This document shows, in pieces, positions 16,070 through 24,072 of a stretch of 64,000 nt of DNA. The stretch is from NCBI RefSeq assembly GCF_049727805.1, contig NZ_JBCNYA010000014.1:34981-98980 (forward strand), in the 5' to 3' direction. The notes below the pieces were generated by a model. It was not told the DNA's origin, did not search any database, and saw only the letters and a list, made by a program, of their open reading frames with translations. Each line of letters opens with the position of its first letter. Position 1 is the stretch's first letter. The position numbers and the translations under genes are program-made. The DNA comes from Frateuria_A sp049727805 (GTDB lineage Bacteria > Pseudomonadota > Gammaproteobacteria > Xanthomonadales > Rhodanobacteraceae).

Positions 16070-16420
16070 ATGAAAATCCTGCTCGCCTCCGCCCTGTTCC
16101 TGCTCGCGCCGATGGCCGCGCACGCCGCCTGCTCGCCCAGCGACTTCGCCGTGCAGGACTTCAAGATCGCCGCCAGCAGCGGCCGCCTGAGCCTCAAGGG
16201 CCAACTGGTCAACCATTGCGCCGAGCCCGCAGCCGCGCAGATCACCATCGAAGCGAAGGACTCCAGCGGCAACGTGCTGGCAAGCAAGAAGGGCTGGCCG
16301 GCCGGCACCGCCAACATCGCGCCGGGCCAGTCGGTCGAGTTCGACCTGGGCCGCCTGTTCCGCTACCAGTCGGACATGCAGAGCTTCACCGCTGGCGTGG
16401 CCAGCGTACGTACCTGGTAA
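16070..16420 (+). CDS. Small secreted protein with FxLYD-like domain
   Basis: 116 residues. A signal peptide MKILLASALFLLAPMAAHA is followed by one beta-sandwich-like domain: FAVQDFKIAASSGRLSLKGQ, AAQITIEAKDSSGNVLASKK, TANIAPGQSVEFDLG. This pattern resembles FxLYD domains, found in many periplasmic or surface proteins without known activity. The start is placed at the Met of the signal peptide rather than at the upstream Met (16028). A good intrinsic terminator follows at 16452. Confidence 0.75.
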   Translation: MKILLASALFLLAPMAAHAACSPSDFAVQDFKIAASSGRLSLKGQLVNHCAEPAAAQITIEAKDSSGNVLASKKGWPAGTANIAPGQSVEFDLGRLFRYQSDMQSFTAGVASVRTW

Positions 16421-16451
16421 GCATCGGACTGGATGCACCGGCAAAGCAGAG

Positions 16452-16473
16452 AGGCCCGATCGGGGCCTTTTTG
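16452..16473 (+). terminator. Rho-independent terminator after the FxLYD-like gene
   Basis: AGGCCC-GATCG-GGGCCT stem followed by TTTTTG, 31 nt after the stop at 16420. Confidence 0.85.
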
Positions 16474-16516
16474 TTGCCTGTCGCACCGGTTTGGGCGGCC
16501 TTTCGCAAGGCCTCTC

Positions 16517-16560
16517 CCATCCGCCCTTCGGGCACCTTCCCCCGTGAACGGGGGAAGGAT
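16517..16560. repeat. Interspersed repeat, CCCATCCGCCCTTCGGGCACC + CTTCCCCCGTGAACGGGGGAAG
   Basis: Two adjacent hairpins (GCCC-TTC-GGGC and CTTCCCCCG-TGAA-CGGGGGAAG). Near-identical copies lie in the fliK-fliL gap (54094-54320) and the fliH-fliI gap (57355-57532). Here it sits between convergent genes. Confidence 0.8.
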
Positions 16561-16571
16561 TCGGGTGGCAA

Positions 16572-18665
16572 TTACCAGATGTGCACGCGGTCCTTCGGAT
16601 CGAGGTAGAGCTTCTGCCCGGGCTTCGGATCGAAGGCCTTGTACCAGGCATCGATGTTGCGCACGGTCTGCGCGCGGTAGCGTCCCGGGGCGTGGCCGTC
16701 GGTGATGATCTGCTGGCGCAGCGCCGCGTCGCGGGTCTTGCTGCGCCAGGACTGCGCGAAGGCCAGGAAGAAGCGCTGGTCGCCGGTCAGGCCCTGGATC
16801 ACCGGAGCCGGCTTGCCACCGAGCGACTTGTGGTAGGCGATCCAGGCCGCGGTCAGGCCCGACACGTCGGCGATGTTCTCGCCCAGCGTCTGCTGGCCGT
16901 TGATGTGCAGCCCGGGCAGCGGCTCATAGGCGTCGTACTGCTCGACCAGCTTCTGCCCGGCGGCCTTGAAGTGGGCCAGGTCCTCGGGCGTCCACCAGTT
17001 GGCCAGGCGGCCCTGCGCGTCGAACTCGGCGCCGGTGTTGTCGAAGCTGTGGCTGATTTCGTGGCCGATCACCGCGCCGATCGAGCCGTAGTTGGCGGCC
17101 GCGTCGGCCTTCGGGTCGAAGAACGGCGCTTCCAGGATCGCTGCGGGGAAGTTCAGCGCGTTCTGCAGCGGCAGGTTGACCGCGTTGACGGTCTGCGGGG
17201 TCATCCACCATTCGCCGCGGTCGACCGGCTGGCCGAGCTTGGCCTTCTGGTGGCGGTATTCCTGCTCGACCGCGCGCAGGTGGTTGCCCAGCGCGTCATC
17301 CGGCTTGATCGCCAGCGCGCCGTAGTCACGCCAGGTCTCCGGGTAACCCACGCCGACCTTGAGCGATTCGATCTTGGCCTTGGCCTTCTGCTTGGTGGCC
17401 TCGGTCATCCAGTCGAGCTGGCCGACGCGCTCGTCGAACGCGGCCAGGATGTTCTTGACCATGTCCTGGACCTGCGCCTTGGACGCCGGCGGGAAATATT
17501 GCTTGACGTAGATCTGGCCCACCGCGTCGCCGAGGTCGTTGTTGACCGCGCTGATCGCCCGCTTCCAGCGGTCGCGCTGCTTGGGGGTGCCGGTCAGGGT
17601 GTGGCCGTAGAACTCGAAGCTGGCGTCGGCATAGGCCTTGGGCAGCAGGCCGGCGCTGTCGTTGATGGTGTGGAAGGCGAGGTAGTCCTTCCAGGTCTCG
17701 ATCGGTTCGCTGGCGACCAGCGCGGATAGGCCCTTGATCGCCTCGGGCTGCCAGGCGTCGATTACCGGCTGTCCAGCCAGGCCGGCGGCCTCGAAATAGG
17801 CGTTCCAGTCCATGCCCGGCGCCTTCTGCGCGTAGGCGCTGGTCGGCCACGGGTTGTTCGCCTTGTGCACGTCCTCGCTCTCGACCAGGCTCGCCTGGGC
17901 CTTGGCGATCTTCATCTCCAGTCCGAAGATGGCGTCGGCCTTGGCCTGCGCATCGGCCATGCCGGCGCGCTGCAGGGTGGCGCCGATGTAGGCCTTGTAC
18001 TTGGCGCGGAAACCGGCCATTTCCGCGTCATCCTTGAGGTAGTAGTCGCGGCTGGGCATCCCTAAGCCGCCCTGCAGCAGGTAGGCGATGTTGTGCGAGG
18101 GATCTTCCAGGCCCTGCGTCACGAACAGGCCGAACAGGTGCTCGGTCTGCCAGTTGGTGGCGTTGATCGGGTCGACGTCGGCGCGCAACTGGCCGCCGAG
18201 CACACGCGAGAGGTCAGTGCGCGTGCGGATCGCGGCGATCTTGTCCAGTTCCGGCTTGAGCGGCGAAAGGCCGGCCTTCTCGATCGCCGCGGTGTTCATG
18301 AACGCGGCGTAGTAGTCGGCGATCTTGCGCTGGTTGCTGCCGGCCGCCGGATGGCTGGCGCCGGCCTCGCGGATGATCTGCGCGTTGCGCTTCTCGGCCT
18401 TCTGGAACACCTGCAGGAAGATGCCGGTGCTGGCGCGGTCGGCCGGGATCACCGCCGTCTTGCGCCAGTTGCCGTTGGCGTAGTCGTCGAAGTCGTCGCC
18501 CGGCTTGACCGAATGGTCCATGCCGGCCAGGTCCACGCCCATCGCGTGGGCGGCCATGGCGCCCGCCGGCGCCTTGCCTTGCTGGGCCGCCGCCGCGAAC
18601 GCACCCGCACTCACCGCCGAACCGCACAGCATTGCGGTCGCCACCATCCATCGCATCGCTTGCAT
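16572..18665 (-). CDS. M13 family metalloendopeptidase (PepO/neprilysin-like)
   Basis: 697 residues with a signal peptide at the start (MQAMRWMVATAMLCGSAVSAG), so probably periplasmic. The M13 N-terminal domain begins near residue 48 (MDHSVKPGDDFDDYANGNWRK). The catalytic part carries the zinc site HEISH (535-539) within GAVIGHEISHSFDNTGAEFD and the third ligand in GENIADVSG at about 595; VNAVNLP at about 493-499 corresponds to the substrate-binding NAxY-P region. It ends with KDRVHIW, the typical C-terminal Trp motif of the family. Start 18665 has GGAG about 11 nt upstream; the much longer open frame lacks family similarity. It degrades peptides. Confidence 0.94.
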   Translation of the reverse strand: MQAMRWMVATAMLCGSAVSAGAFAAAAQQGKAPAGAMAAHAMGVDLAGMDHSVKPGDDFDDYANGNWRKTAVIPADRASTGIFLQVFQKAEKRNAQIIREAGASHPAAGSNQRKIADYYAAFMNTAAIEKAGLSPLKPELDKIAAIRTRTDLSRVLGGQLRADVDPINATNWQTEHLFGLFVTQGLEDPSHNIAYLLQGGLGMPSRDYYLKDDAEMAGFRAKYKAYIGATLQRAGMADAQAKADAIFGLEMKIAKAQASLVESEDVHKANNPWPTSAYAQKAPGMDWNAYFEAAGLAGQPVIDAWQPEAIKGLSALVASEPIETWKDYLAFHTINDSAGLLPKAYADASFEFYGHTLTGTPKQRDRWKRAISAVNNDLGDAVGQIYVKQYFPPASKAQVQDMVKNILAAFDERVGQLDWMTEATKQKAKAKIESLKVGVGYPETWRDYGALAIKPDDALGNHLRAVEQEYRHQKAKLGQPVDRGEWWMTPQTVNAVNLPLQNALNFPAAILEAPFFDPKADAAANYGSIGAVIGHEISHSFDNTGAEFDAQGRLANWWTPEDLAHFKAAGQKLVEQYDAYEPLPGLHINGQQTLGENIADVSGLTAAWIAYHKSLGGKPAPVIQGLTGDQRFFLAFAQSWRSKTRDAALRQQIITDGHAPGRYRAQTVRNIDAWYKAFDPKPGQKLYLDPKDRVHIW

Positions 18666-18786
18666 CGCCTTGCTCCGCCGTGGAAACAGGCGCCCACGAT
18701 AGCGGCGAAGGAGCAAGGGGGCGTGCATGACCTCTGGGCTAGGAGGATGAAGCTCCCGCTGCCAATGCGGCGGTCGCGCGCTCTGC

Positions 18787-18816
18787 TCCCTCTCCCTCCG
18801 GGGTTGGGGTGAGGGG
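18787..18816. repeat. Interspersed palindromic repeat, CCCTCTCC...TGAGGGG family (shortened copy)
   Basis: CCCTCTCCCTCCGGGGTTGGGGTGAGGGGC-type copy, lacking the right hairpin arm found in the copies at 11972 and 63806. It lies between the M13 protease and anti-sigma genes. Confidence 0.65.
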
Positions 18817-18891
18817 CCGCACTGGCCTCGAGCCGACGTGGCTCTGAAGAGACACCCCGCCGCAACCCATGCCGCCGCGAGCCCCGTTGCG

Positions 18892-19344
18892 TCAAACGGG
18901 CTGCTGAGGATGGTGCAACCAGCCCCGGGACAGGCGGGACAGACCCAGGCATGCGGCCAGCGCCCAGACCCAAGGCTTGCCCAGCAACATGCCGACTGCC
19001 CCAAGGTCGAGCGAGGGCAGCCACTCGGCGCCATACAGGACGGTGACGGCCAGCGCGGCCAGTGCCATCGCCGCGGCAAGCAGCACGAGCAGGTCACGTT
19101 CCAGGCGGGTATCGGCCGGGCGGGCGGCCTTTGCCGCCTGCCGCGCCACCCGCCGTGCGAAGTCGGGCGGCAATTGCGCATCCAGCGGCTGCGCCAGGGC
19201 ATGGGCCACCAGGCGGTAGCTGCGCAGTTGCGGCTCGCCCTGCTCCGGCGCGAGCCCGGCGCGTTCCTCGGCCAGCGCGCGCTCCTGCGCGGACCATTCG
19301 TGCGCGTCGTCGTCAGGCAAGGGGAAACGGGGATCGTGGTTCAT
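18892..19344 (-). CDS. Two-helix membrane protein, probable anti-sigma factor
   Basis: 150 residues, no clear family. The first 80 are soluble and charged (MNHDPRFPLPDDDAHEWSAQ, RALAEERAGLAPEQGEPQL, DFARRVARQAAKAARPADT). Two membrane helices follow at about 83-105 and 115-135, and a short tail. Its start overlaps the stop of the ECF sigma gene upstream (19341/19344), the arrangement of sigma/anti-sigma pairs. No zinc-binding HxxxCxxC motif is present, so it is not a ZAS-type anti-sigma factor. Confidence 0.65.
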   Translation of the reverse strand: MNHDPRFPLPDDDAHEWSAQERALAEERAGLAPEQGEPQLRSYRLVAHALAQPLDAQLPPDFARRVARQAAKAARPADTRLERDLLVLLAAAMALAALAVTVLYGAEWLPSLDLGAVGMLLGKPWVWALAACLGLSRLSRGWLHHPQQPV

Positions 19345-19922
19345 ACGGCAACTCCCAGCCGGCCTTCGAGTACGGCGCGAAGGCGCAGGCGTGCGCGGAA
19401 CAGGTGACTCTTGATGGTGCCGGAGGCCAGCCCGGTGATCGCGGCGATCTCAGGAATGCTGGCCTCCTCCAGATGGTAGAGCGTCAGCACGGTGCGCTGC
19501 ACCGGCGGCAGCGCGTCGATGGCGCCATGCAGGCGGCGCGCAACCTGGGCGTCGCCGAAGGCCTGCTCCAGGTCGAACTCGTCGCCCAGGTTTTCCAACG
19601 GCGAAGGAATGTCCTCGTCGGCGGCCGGCTCGAGCAGCGGTATGCGCTTGCGCTGCAGGTGGCGCAACGCGATCGAGTAGGCCACCTGCCCGATCCAGGA
19701 CTTCAGCGCGCTCTCGTAGCGGTACTGGTGCAGGCACTGGTGCACGCGCAGGAAGGTTTCCTGGCACAGCTCCCGCGCGTCCTCCGGATGGCGGACCATG
19801 CGGTAGATGATGTGCCAGCACAGGCCCTGGTAATCGCGCACCAGGCGCTCGAACGCGCCAGGCGCGCCGCGCAGCACGGCGTCGACCAGTTCACGGTCCG
19901 GGTTGGTGGGGCGCTCGTCCAT
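19341..19922 (-). CDS. ECF sigma factor, RpoE-like
   Basis: 193 residues. Region 2: AFERLVRDYQGLCWHIIYRM, then RHPEDARELCQETFLRVHQ and the DNA-binding ALKSWIGQVAYSIALRHLQR. Region 4: DALPPVQRTVLTLYHLEEAS and IAAITGLASGTIKSHLFRAR. The start at 19922 (MDERPTNPDRELVDAVL) fits the usual beginning of ECF sigma factors; an extension to 19991 is possible. It is followed with overlap by the putative anti-sigma gene. An inverted repeat CGGTTGCA/TGCAACCG lies 29-56 nt upstream, suggesting autoregulation or a second regulator. Confidence 0.9.
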   Translation of the reverse strand: MDERPTNPDRELVDAVLRGAPGAFERLVRDYQGLCWHIIYRMVRHPEDARELCQETFLRVHQCLHQYRYESALKSWIGQVAYSIALRHLQRKRIPLLEPAADEDIPSPLENLGDEFDLEQAFGDAQVARRLHGAIDALPPVQRTVLTLYHLEEASIPEIAAITGLASGTIKSHLFRARLRLRAVLEGRLGVAV

Positions 19923-19950
19923 CGCCCATGGGATACGCGCCAGGGGCAAA

Positions 19951-19978
19951 CGGTTGCAAGTGTCTGCGGATGCAACCG
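19951..19978. promoter_or_regulatory. Inverted repeat between divergent sigma-factor and membrane-protein genes
   Basis: Perfect 8-bp arms CGGTTGCA and TGCAACCG with a 12-bp spacer, in the 110-bp gap shared by the ECF sigma gene (start 19922, minus) and the small membrane protein gene (start 20033, plus). It has the geometry of a dimeric repressor or activator site. No regulator can be named. Confidence 0.45.
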
Positions 19979-20032
19979 CCAGGCCGTCCATCGTCTCTCT
20001 TGGCCCGAACCCTCAACACAGGAGCAGGACCC

Positions 20033-20359
20033 ATGAACTTCGGCGATCTCATTCCCATCACCCTCTTCATCTGCATCACCTACGCGATCAAGGTCGTCGT
20101 CGACGCCCGCGTGCGCCGGCAGATGGTCAGCGTCGGCGGCTCGGAAGAACTGGTGCGCTCGGTGCTGCAAAGCGAGGAACTGCGCCGGCGGCATTCCTCG
20201 CTGCACTGGGGCGTGGTGCTGGTGGCGCTGGGGATCGGTTTCGCGCTGATCCAGGCGTTCGGCTGGCAGGACCTGACGCCCGGACTGGTGGCGGTGCTGG
20301 CGGTGGCGACCGGTGTCGGCAACCTGGTGTTCTACGGGATTGCGCGGCGGCTGGGTTGA
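20033..20359 (+). CDS. Small inner-membrane protein, two helices
   Basis: 108 residues. Hydrophobic helix at residues 5-22 (DLIPITLFICITYAIKVVV), a basic cytoplasmic loop (DARVRRQMVSVGGSEELVRS), and a second hydrophobic region from about 62 to the end with two possible helices (WGVVLVALGIGFALI and GLVAVLAVATGVGNLVFYG). An AGGAGCAGGA site directly before the ATG fixes the start. It is divergent from the ECF sigma gene and could be a target of it. The architecture recalls DUF6249-type proteins, but I am not sure of the family. Confidence 0.75.
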   Translation: MNFGDLIPITLFICITYAIKVVVDARVRRQMVSVGGSEELVRSVLQSEELRRRHSSLHWGVVLVALGIGFALIQAFGWQDLTPGLVAVLAVATGVGNLVFYGIARRLG

Positions 20360-20361
20360 AC

Positions 20362-21318
20362 ATGGACGTCGCATCGGGCCCGGACGGCCGCGGCAATACC
20401 GGCGGGCCCGTGCGGAAGACGCACAGGCGGATACCTCGCCTGGCCGGCATCGCGCTCGCCGCGCTCACCCTGCCGGTGGGCGCCCAAAGCCCGCCAGCGG
20501 CCCCGACCGGCGCATGCAGGCTCGCCGCGCTGCCCGCCGCCGACCTGCTCGTGCGCGTGCCCTTCGACGTCGTGGACGGACGCGTGTACGTGCAGGCCCG
20601 CGCCAACGGCCAGGGCCCGTTCCGGTTCGCGGTGGACACGGGCGCCAGCGGCACGGGCAGGCTCGATGCCAGCCTGGCCTCGGCGCTGCGCCTCCCCGCA
20701 GCCGCAGCGGTCGAGAACTCCGATGGCGTGCAGACGCAGGCGGCCGGTACGACGCATCTGGATATGCTGGCCCTGGGCGGGCTGGTCAGGCGCGACGTCG
20801 ACCTGATCACCCGGGACTACGCCGGCAAGATGGCCCCGAAGGCCAGGTTTGCCGGCATTCTTGGCCGCGACTTCTTCGCGGACGGCCTGTTGGTGATCGA
20901 CTACCCGCGCAGGACACTCTCCTTCACGCGCTCACACCGCCTGTCGCCGAGGGACGCTGGCGCGGTCACCTACCAGCGTCCGTTCCGCGTCGCGGCGAGC
21001 ATCGGTCCGCTGCAGACCGAGGCCAACCTCGATACAGGCGCCAACGCGTCGCTGGTGTTGCCGGCAGCGCTCTATCCGAAGGTGGAGGCCAGCGGCCTGA
21101 TGCAGGGTCCCGAGGGCAGGCTCACCAACACCGTGATCGACACCGAGCGGACCCGCCTGAAAGATCCCGTCCGCATCGGTGCGATCGCGCTGACCGGCGT
21201 CGATGCGCTCGTTTCCCGGCGCTTTCCCGAACTGCTGGTCGGCAGCCGGATCCTGAGCCGGTTCGTGCTGGTCATCGACCAGCGCAGCCGGAGCGTCGCG
21301 CTCTGCCCCGGCGACTGA
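20362..21318 (+). CDS. Retropepsin-like aspartic protease with two DTGA motifs
   Basis: 318 residues. A short basic N-terminus and a hydrophobic segment (RLAGIALAALTLPVGAQS) suggest export. Two successive aspartic-protease-like halves follow: FRFAVDTGASGTGRLDASLA at about residues 88-107 and LQTEANLDTGANASLVLP at about 218-235, each with a D-T-G-A triad, plus hydrophobic-Gly motifs (FAGILGRDFFADGLLVIDYP). Most bacterial relatives have one such motif per domain, so this chain may form an intramolecular pseudodimer like pepsin. The ATG lies 2 nt after the preceding stop, so the two genes are probably one operon. Confidence 0.8.
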   Translation: MDVASGPDGRGNTGGPVRKTHRRIPRLAGIALAALTLPVGAQSPPAAPTGACRLAALPAADLLVRVPFDVVDGRVYVQARANGQGPFRFAVDTGASGTGRLDASLASALRLPAAAAVENSDGVQTQAAGTTHLDMLALGGLVRRDVDLITRDYAGKMAPKARFAGILGRDFFADGLLVIDYPRRTLSFTRSHRLSPRDAGAVTYQRPFRVAASIGPLQTEANLDTGANASLVLPAALYPKVEASGLMQGPEGRLTNTVIDTERTRLKDPVRIGAIALTGVDALVSRRFPELLVGSRILSRFVLVIDQRSRSVALCPGD

Positions 21319-21329
21319 CCCCAAGCGGG

Positions 21330-21635
21330 TCAGTGCAGCACGAACAGCTTGTCGAAGCCGGCCACGCGCAGCGTGCCGCGCAGTTCGTCGCGGGCGTTGA
21401 CGATGCGGATCTCGGCGCGGTCGGCGCCCGCATGCTCGCGCAACAGCAGCAGCATGCCCAACGCGGAGCTATCCATGCGGGTCACTTCGCCCAGGTCGAT
21501 CACGTAGCTGCGCGCCTTGACCCCGGAGCCCAGGCAGGCGTCGTGGAAGTCGCGGTGCATGCTGAAGTCGAAGTGCTCGCCCAGATGCAGGGTCAGGCAA
21601 TCGGTGTCGCTGTCGTGGTGGACATTGATGCTCAT
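21330..21635 (-). CDS. STAS domain protein (anti-sigma-factor antagonist type)
   Basis: 101 residues, a single STAS domain: SINVHHDSDTDCLTLHLGEH, the phospho-acceptor loop DLGEVTRMDSSALGMLLLLR with the regulatory Ser pair, and the C-terminal LRVAGFDKLFVLH. Such proteins switch by Ser phosphorylation and bind partner proteins. It is the last gene of the second chemotaxis cluster, 12 nt behind the MCP-like gene, so its partner is probably that protein. No cognate kinase or phosphatase is in view. Confidence 0.88.
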   Translation of the reverse strand: MSINVHHDSDTDCLTLHLGEHFDFSMHRDFHDACLGSGVKARSYVIDLGEVTRMDSSALGMLLLLREHAGADRAEIRIVNARDELRGTLRVAGFDKLFVLH

Positions 21636-21647
21636 GGCGCAGGTTCC

Positions 21648-22820
21648 TTAAAAGAGTTCGATCTCGCCGGCGTCCATCGAGCTCTGCAGCGCGGGGCCGC
21701 GCGACCGCAGGCGGGCCTTCTCGCGCTGGATCGCCAGGCGGGCGCGCACGCGCTGGGCGCGCGCTTCCAGCGCCTCGGCGTCGATCCGGCTGCAGGCCAG
21801 CTCCTCGATGTCGCGGGTGCAGTCGGCGGTGATCTCCTGCAGCTCGACCAGGCGCGTGCGGGTCTGCTGCAGGAGCTGGCTCAGGATGTCCTCGAACTGC
21901 AGCGAGCGGATCGTGGTGGAGACGTCGCTGCCCAGGCCGCGGTTGATCTCCACCACCTGGTCGGCGACCGCGCTGGTGCGCGCGTCCGACTCGGTGACGT
22001 GGGCCATCATCGCGTCGATGCCGCCCTTGGCCGACAGCGCGACGTTGAGATCCTGCGAGGCCATCGTGCCGACCAGCCCGCGCAGTTGCTCCATCGCGGC
22101 GCGCGCACGCTCGACGTGGCTGCCGATCTGCTCGTTGAACTGGTTGGAGTTGCTGGCCAGGTTGCGGATCTCGCCGGCCACCACCGCGAAGCCGCGGCCG
22201 GATTCGCCCGCGCGCGCCGCCTCGATCGAGGCGTTCAGCGCCAGCAGGTTGGTCTCCTCGGCGATGGTGTTGACGTTCTTCAGCAGGCCGAACACCGCGT
22301 CCATTTCCTTGGCCATGCCGTCGATGCGGTAGACGATGCGCAGGCTCTCGCGCGACATCTGCACGATCATGCCGACGAAATGCTCCAGCAGGTCGCCGGT
22401 CCGCGCGGCGAAGTCCTGCACCGAGACGCCGCCGTTCTGCACGTCGATGATCTGCTTGAGCAGCGACTGCTGCAGGCCGGTCTTCTGCGACAGGCCGTCG
22501 AAGCCGCCGCCCAGTTCCTGCACCGCGTCGCGCAGCAGGTCCAGGCCCTGGTGCAGTTCGCGCGTGGCGTGACCGAGTTCGTCGACCAGCGCGCTGCGCA
22601 CGTCTTCGAGCGCCTCGCGTACCGGCGTGCTGTCGACCTCGACCGGCACCTCGACCGGCGCGGTGCGGCGCGCCTCGACGATCCACGCGGCGGCCAGCGC
22701 AATCACCAGCAGCGGCGCGAGCCAGGCCGGATGCCACAGCAGGCTGACCAGCAGCGCCAGGGCGCTTGCCGAAAACCCGATCAGGTGGCGGGTGTGGAAG
22801 AAGGAGAGGATGGCGTTCAT
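21648..22820 (-). CDS. Atypical methyl-accepting chemotaxis protein with CheZ-like D-x3-Q motif
   Basis: 390 residues. Two membrane helices lie close together at about 12-30 and 34-50 with almost no periplasmic loop, so it cannot hold an external ligand domain. A coiled-coil follows, then an MCP-like hairpin tip (IAEETNLLALNASIEAARAG, residues 186-205) that departs from the usual EIAFQTNLL. Further on, LQFEDILSQLLQQT (307-320) puts Asp311 and Gln315 in the spacing of the CheZ catalytic DLSGQ motif. The tail ends GEIELF, close to the CheD tail GEVELF. Start 22820 is at the hydrophobic N-terminus. It sits between cheB and a STAS gene. Signalling in or dephosphorylation of CheY is conceivable but unproven. 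Confidence 0.75.
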   Translation of the reverse strand: MNAILSFFHTRHLIGFSASALALLVSLLWHPAWLAPLLVIALAAAWIVEARRTAPVEVPVEVDSTPVREALEDVRSALVDELGHATRELHQGLDLLRDAVQELGGGFDGLSQKTGLQQSLLKQIIDVQNGGVSVQDFAARTGDLLEHFVGMIVQMSRESLRIVYRIDGMAKEMDAVFGLLKNVNTIAEETNLLALNASIEAARAGESGRGFAVVAGEIRNLASNSNQFNEQIGSHVERARAAMEQLRGLVGTMASQDLNVALSAKGGIDAMMAHVTESDARTSAVADQVVEINRGLGSDVSTTIRSLQFEDILSQLLQQTRTRLVELQEITADCTRDIEELACSRIDAEALEARAQRVRARLAIQREKARLRSRGPALQSSMDAGEIELF

Positions 22821-22836
22821 GGAATTGCTTCCGCGA

Positions 22837-23937
22837 TCAAAGGGCGGCGGCGCGGGGTGCGCTGTCGAGGGGTTGGCGCGCCAGCCGGAGCAGGCGCGCG
22901 GCAATCTGGTCCAGCGGCAGCGCTTCGCGCGCGGCGCCGAGCTTGTAGGCGGCACCGGGCATGCCCCAAACCACCGAGGAATCTTCGTCCTGCACCAGCG
23001 TGGCGGCGCCGGCCTGGTGCAGCTCGAGCAGGCCGCGCGCGCCATCGTCGCCCATGCCGGTGAGCAGCGCGGCGACGGTGGCCTTGCCGACGCTGGCCGC
23101 CATCGAGCGGAACAGCACGTCGACCGACGGCTTGTGGCGGTTCACCGGCGGGCCGTCGTGCAGGCGGCAGACGTGCTTGGCGCCGTCCCACATCACCAGC
23201 AGGTGCTGGCTGCCGGGCGCAATGTAGGCGTGGCCCTGCTGGATCGGCTGGCCGTCGTGCGCCTCGCACACGCGCATCGCCGAGCAGTTGTCCATGCGCG
23301 TGGCGAACGGGCCGCTGAAGGCGGCGGGAATGTGCTGGGTGATCACGATCGGCGGTGCGTCCGGCGGCATCGCCTCGAGCACCACGCGGATCGCCTCGGT
23401 GCCGCCGGTGGAGGCCCCGATGGCGATGATCGGACTGCCGCCGCGCGTGCCGGCCGACTGCGACAGCGGCAACACGGCATCGGCGGACAGCCGCGGCGCC
23501 ACGTCGAGCTTGCGTACCGCGGTGCGGGCGCGCGGCTTCGAGCGCGCCGCCGTCACCACCTTGGCGCAGATCTCCTGCGCACTGCCGGCGAACGTGCCGG
23601 CCAGGTCGCTGGCGGGCTTGGCGAAGAAATCCACCGCGCCCAGTTCCAGCGCGCGCAGGGTGACCTCGGCGCCCTGCTCGGTCAGCGACGACACCATCAC
23701 CACTGGCATCGGCCGCAGCCGCATCAGGTTTTCCAGGAAGGTCAGCCCATCCATGCGCGGCATCTCGACGTCGAGCGTGAGCACGTCGGGGTTCAGCTGC
23801 TTGATCTTGTCGCGCGCGATCAGCGGATCGGCCGCGGTGCCGACCACCTCGATGCGCGGATCGGAGGCAAGCATGGTCGACAGGAGCTTGCGCACCAGTG
23901 CGGAATCGTCGACTACCAGTACTCGCACTTTGTCCAT
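22837..23937 (-). CDS. cheB: Chemotaxis response regulator protein-glutamate methylesterase CheB
   Basis: 366 residues. The receiver domain (1-120) has the acidic pair in VLVVDDSALVRK and phospho-acceptor Asp56 (LTLDVEMPRMDG). The methylesterase domain (about 175-360) shows the catalytic Ser in IAIGASTGGTEAI, the His in VITQHIPAAFSG and the Asp in LLTGMGDDGARGL. It removes methyl groups from chemoreceptors and deamidates glutamines. It is the only cheB in the window, so it may serve both chemotaxis systems. Start 23937 is at the receiver domain. Confidence 0.97.
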   Translation of the reverse strand: MDKVRVLVVDDSALVRKLLSTMLASDPRIEVVGTAADPLIARDKIKQLNPDVLTLDVEMPRMDGLTFLENLMRLRPMPVVMVSSLTEQGAEVTLRALELGAVDFFAKPASDLAGTFAGSAQEICAKVVTAARSKPRARTAVRKLDVAPRLSADAVLPLSQSAGTRGGSPIIAIGASTGGTEAIRVVLEAMPPDAPPIVITQHIPAAFSGPFATRMDNCSAMRVCEAHDGQPIQQGHAYIAPGSQHLLVMWDGAKHVCRLHDGPPVNRHKPSVDVLFRSMAASVGKATVAALLTGMGDDGARGLLELHQAGAATLVQDEDSSVVWGMPGAAYKLGAAREALPLDQIAARLLRLARQPLDSAPRAAAL

Positions 23938-24072
23938 GCCGTTATCTCGAGCTTGCCTTGTTTTGGGTGGAGCGATGGCGCTGGGTCGTGAGGGCGTTGA
24001 TCCGTCTGCACCACGGCAGGGCCGCCGCTGGACGGCGGATGCCGCGCCCCCACGGCCCAGCGCCACCCTTCG

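Noticed and set aside
19341..19344. Frameshift between ECF sigma factor and the downstream gene
   Set aside because: The 4-bp stop/start overlap is normal translational coupling, and both proteins look complete.
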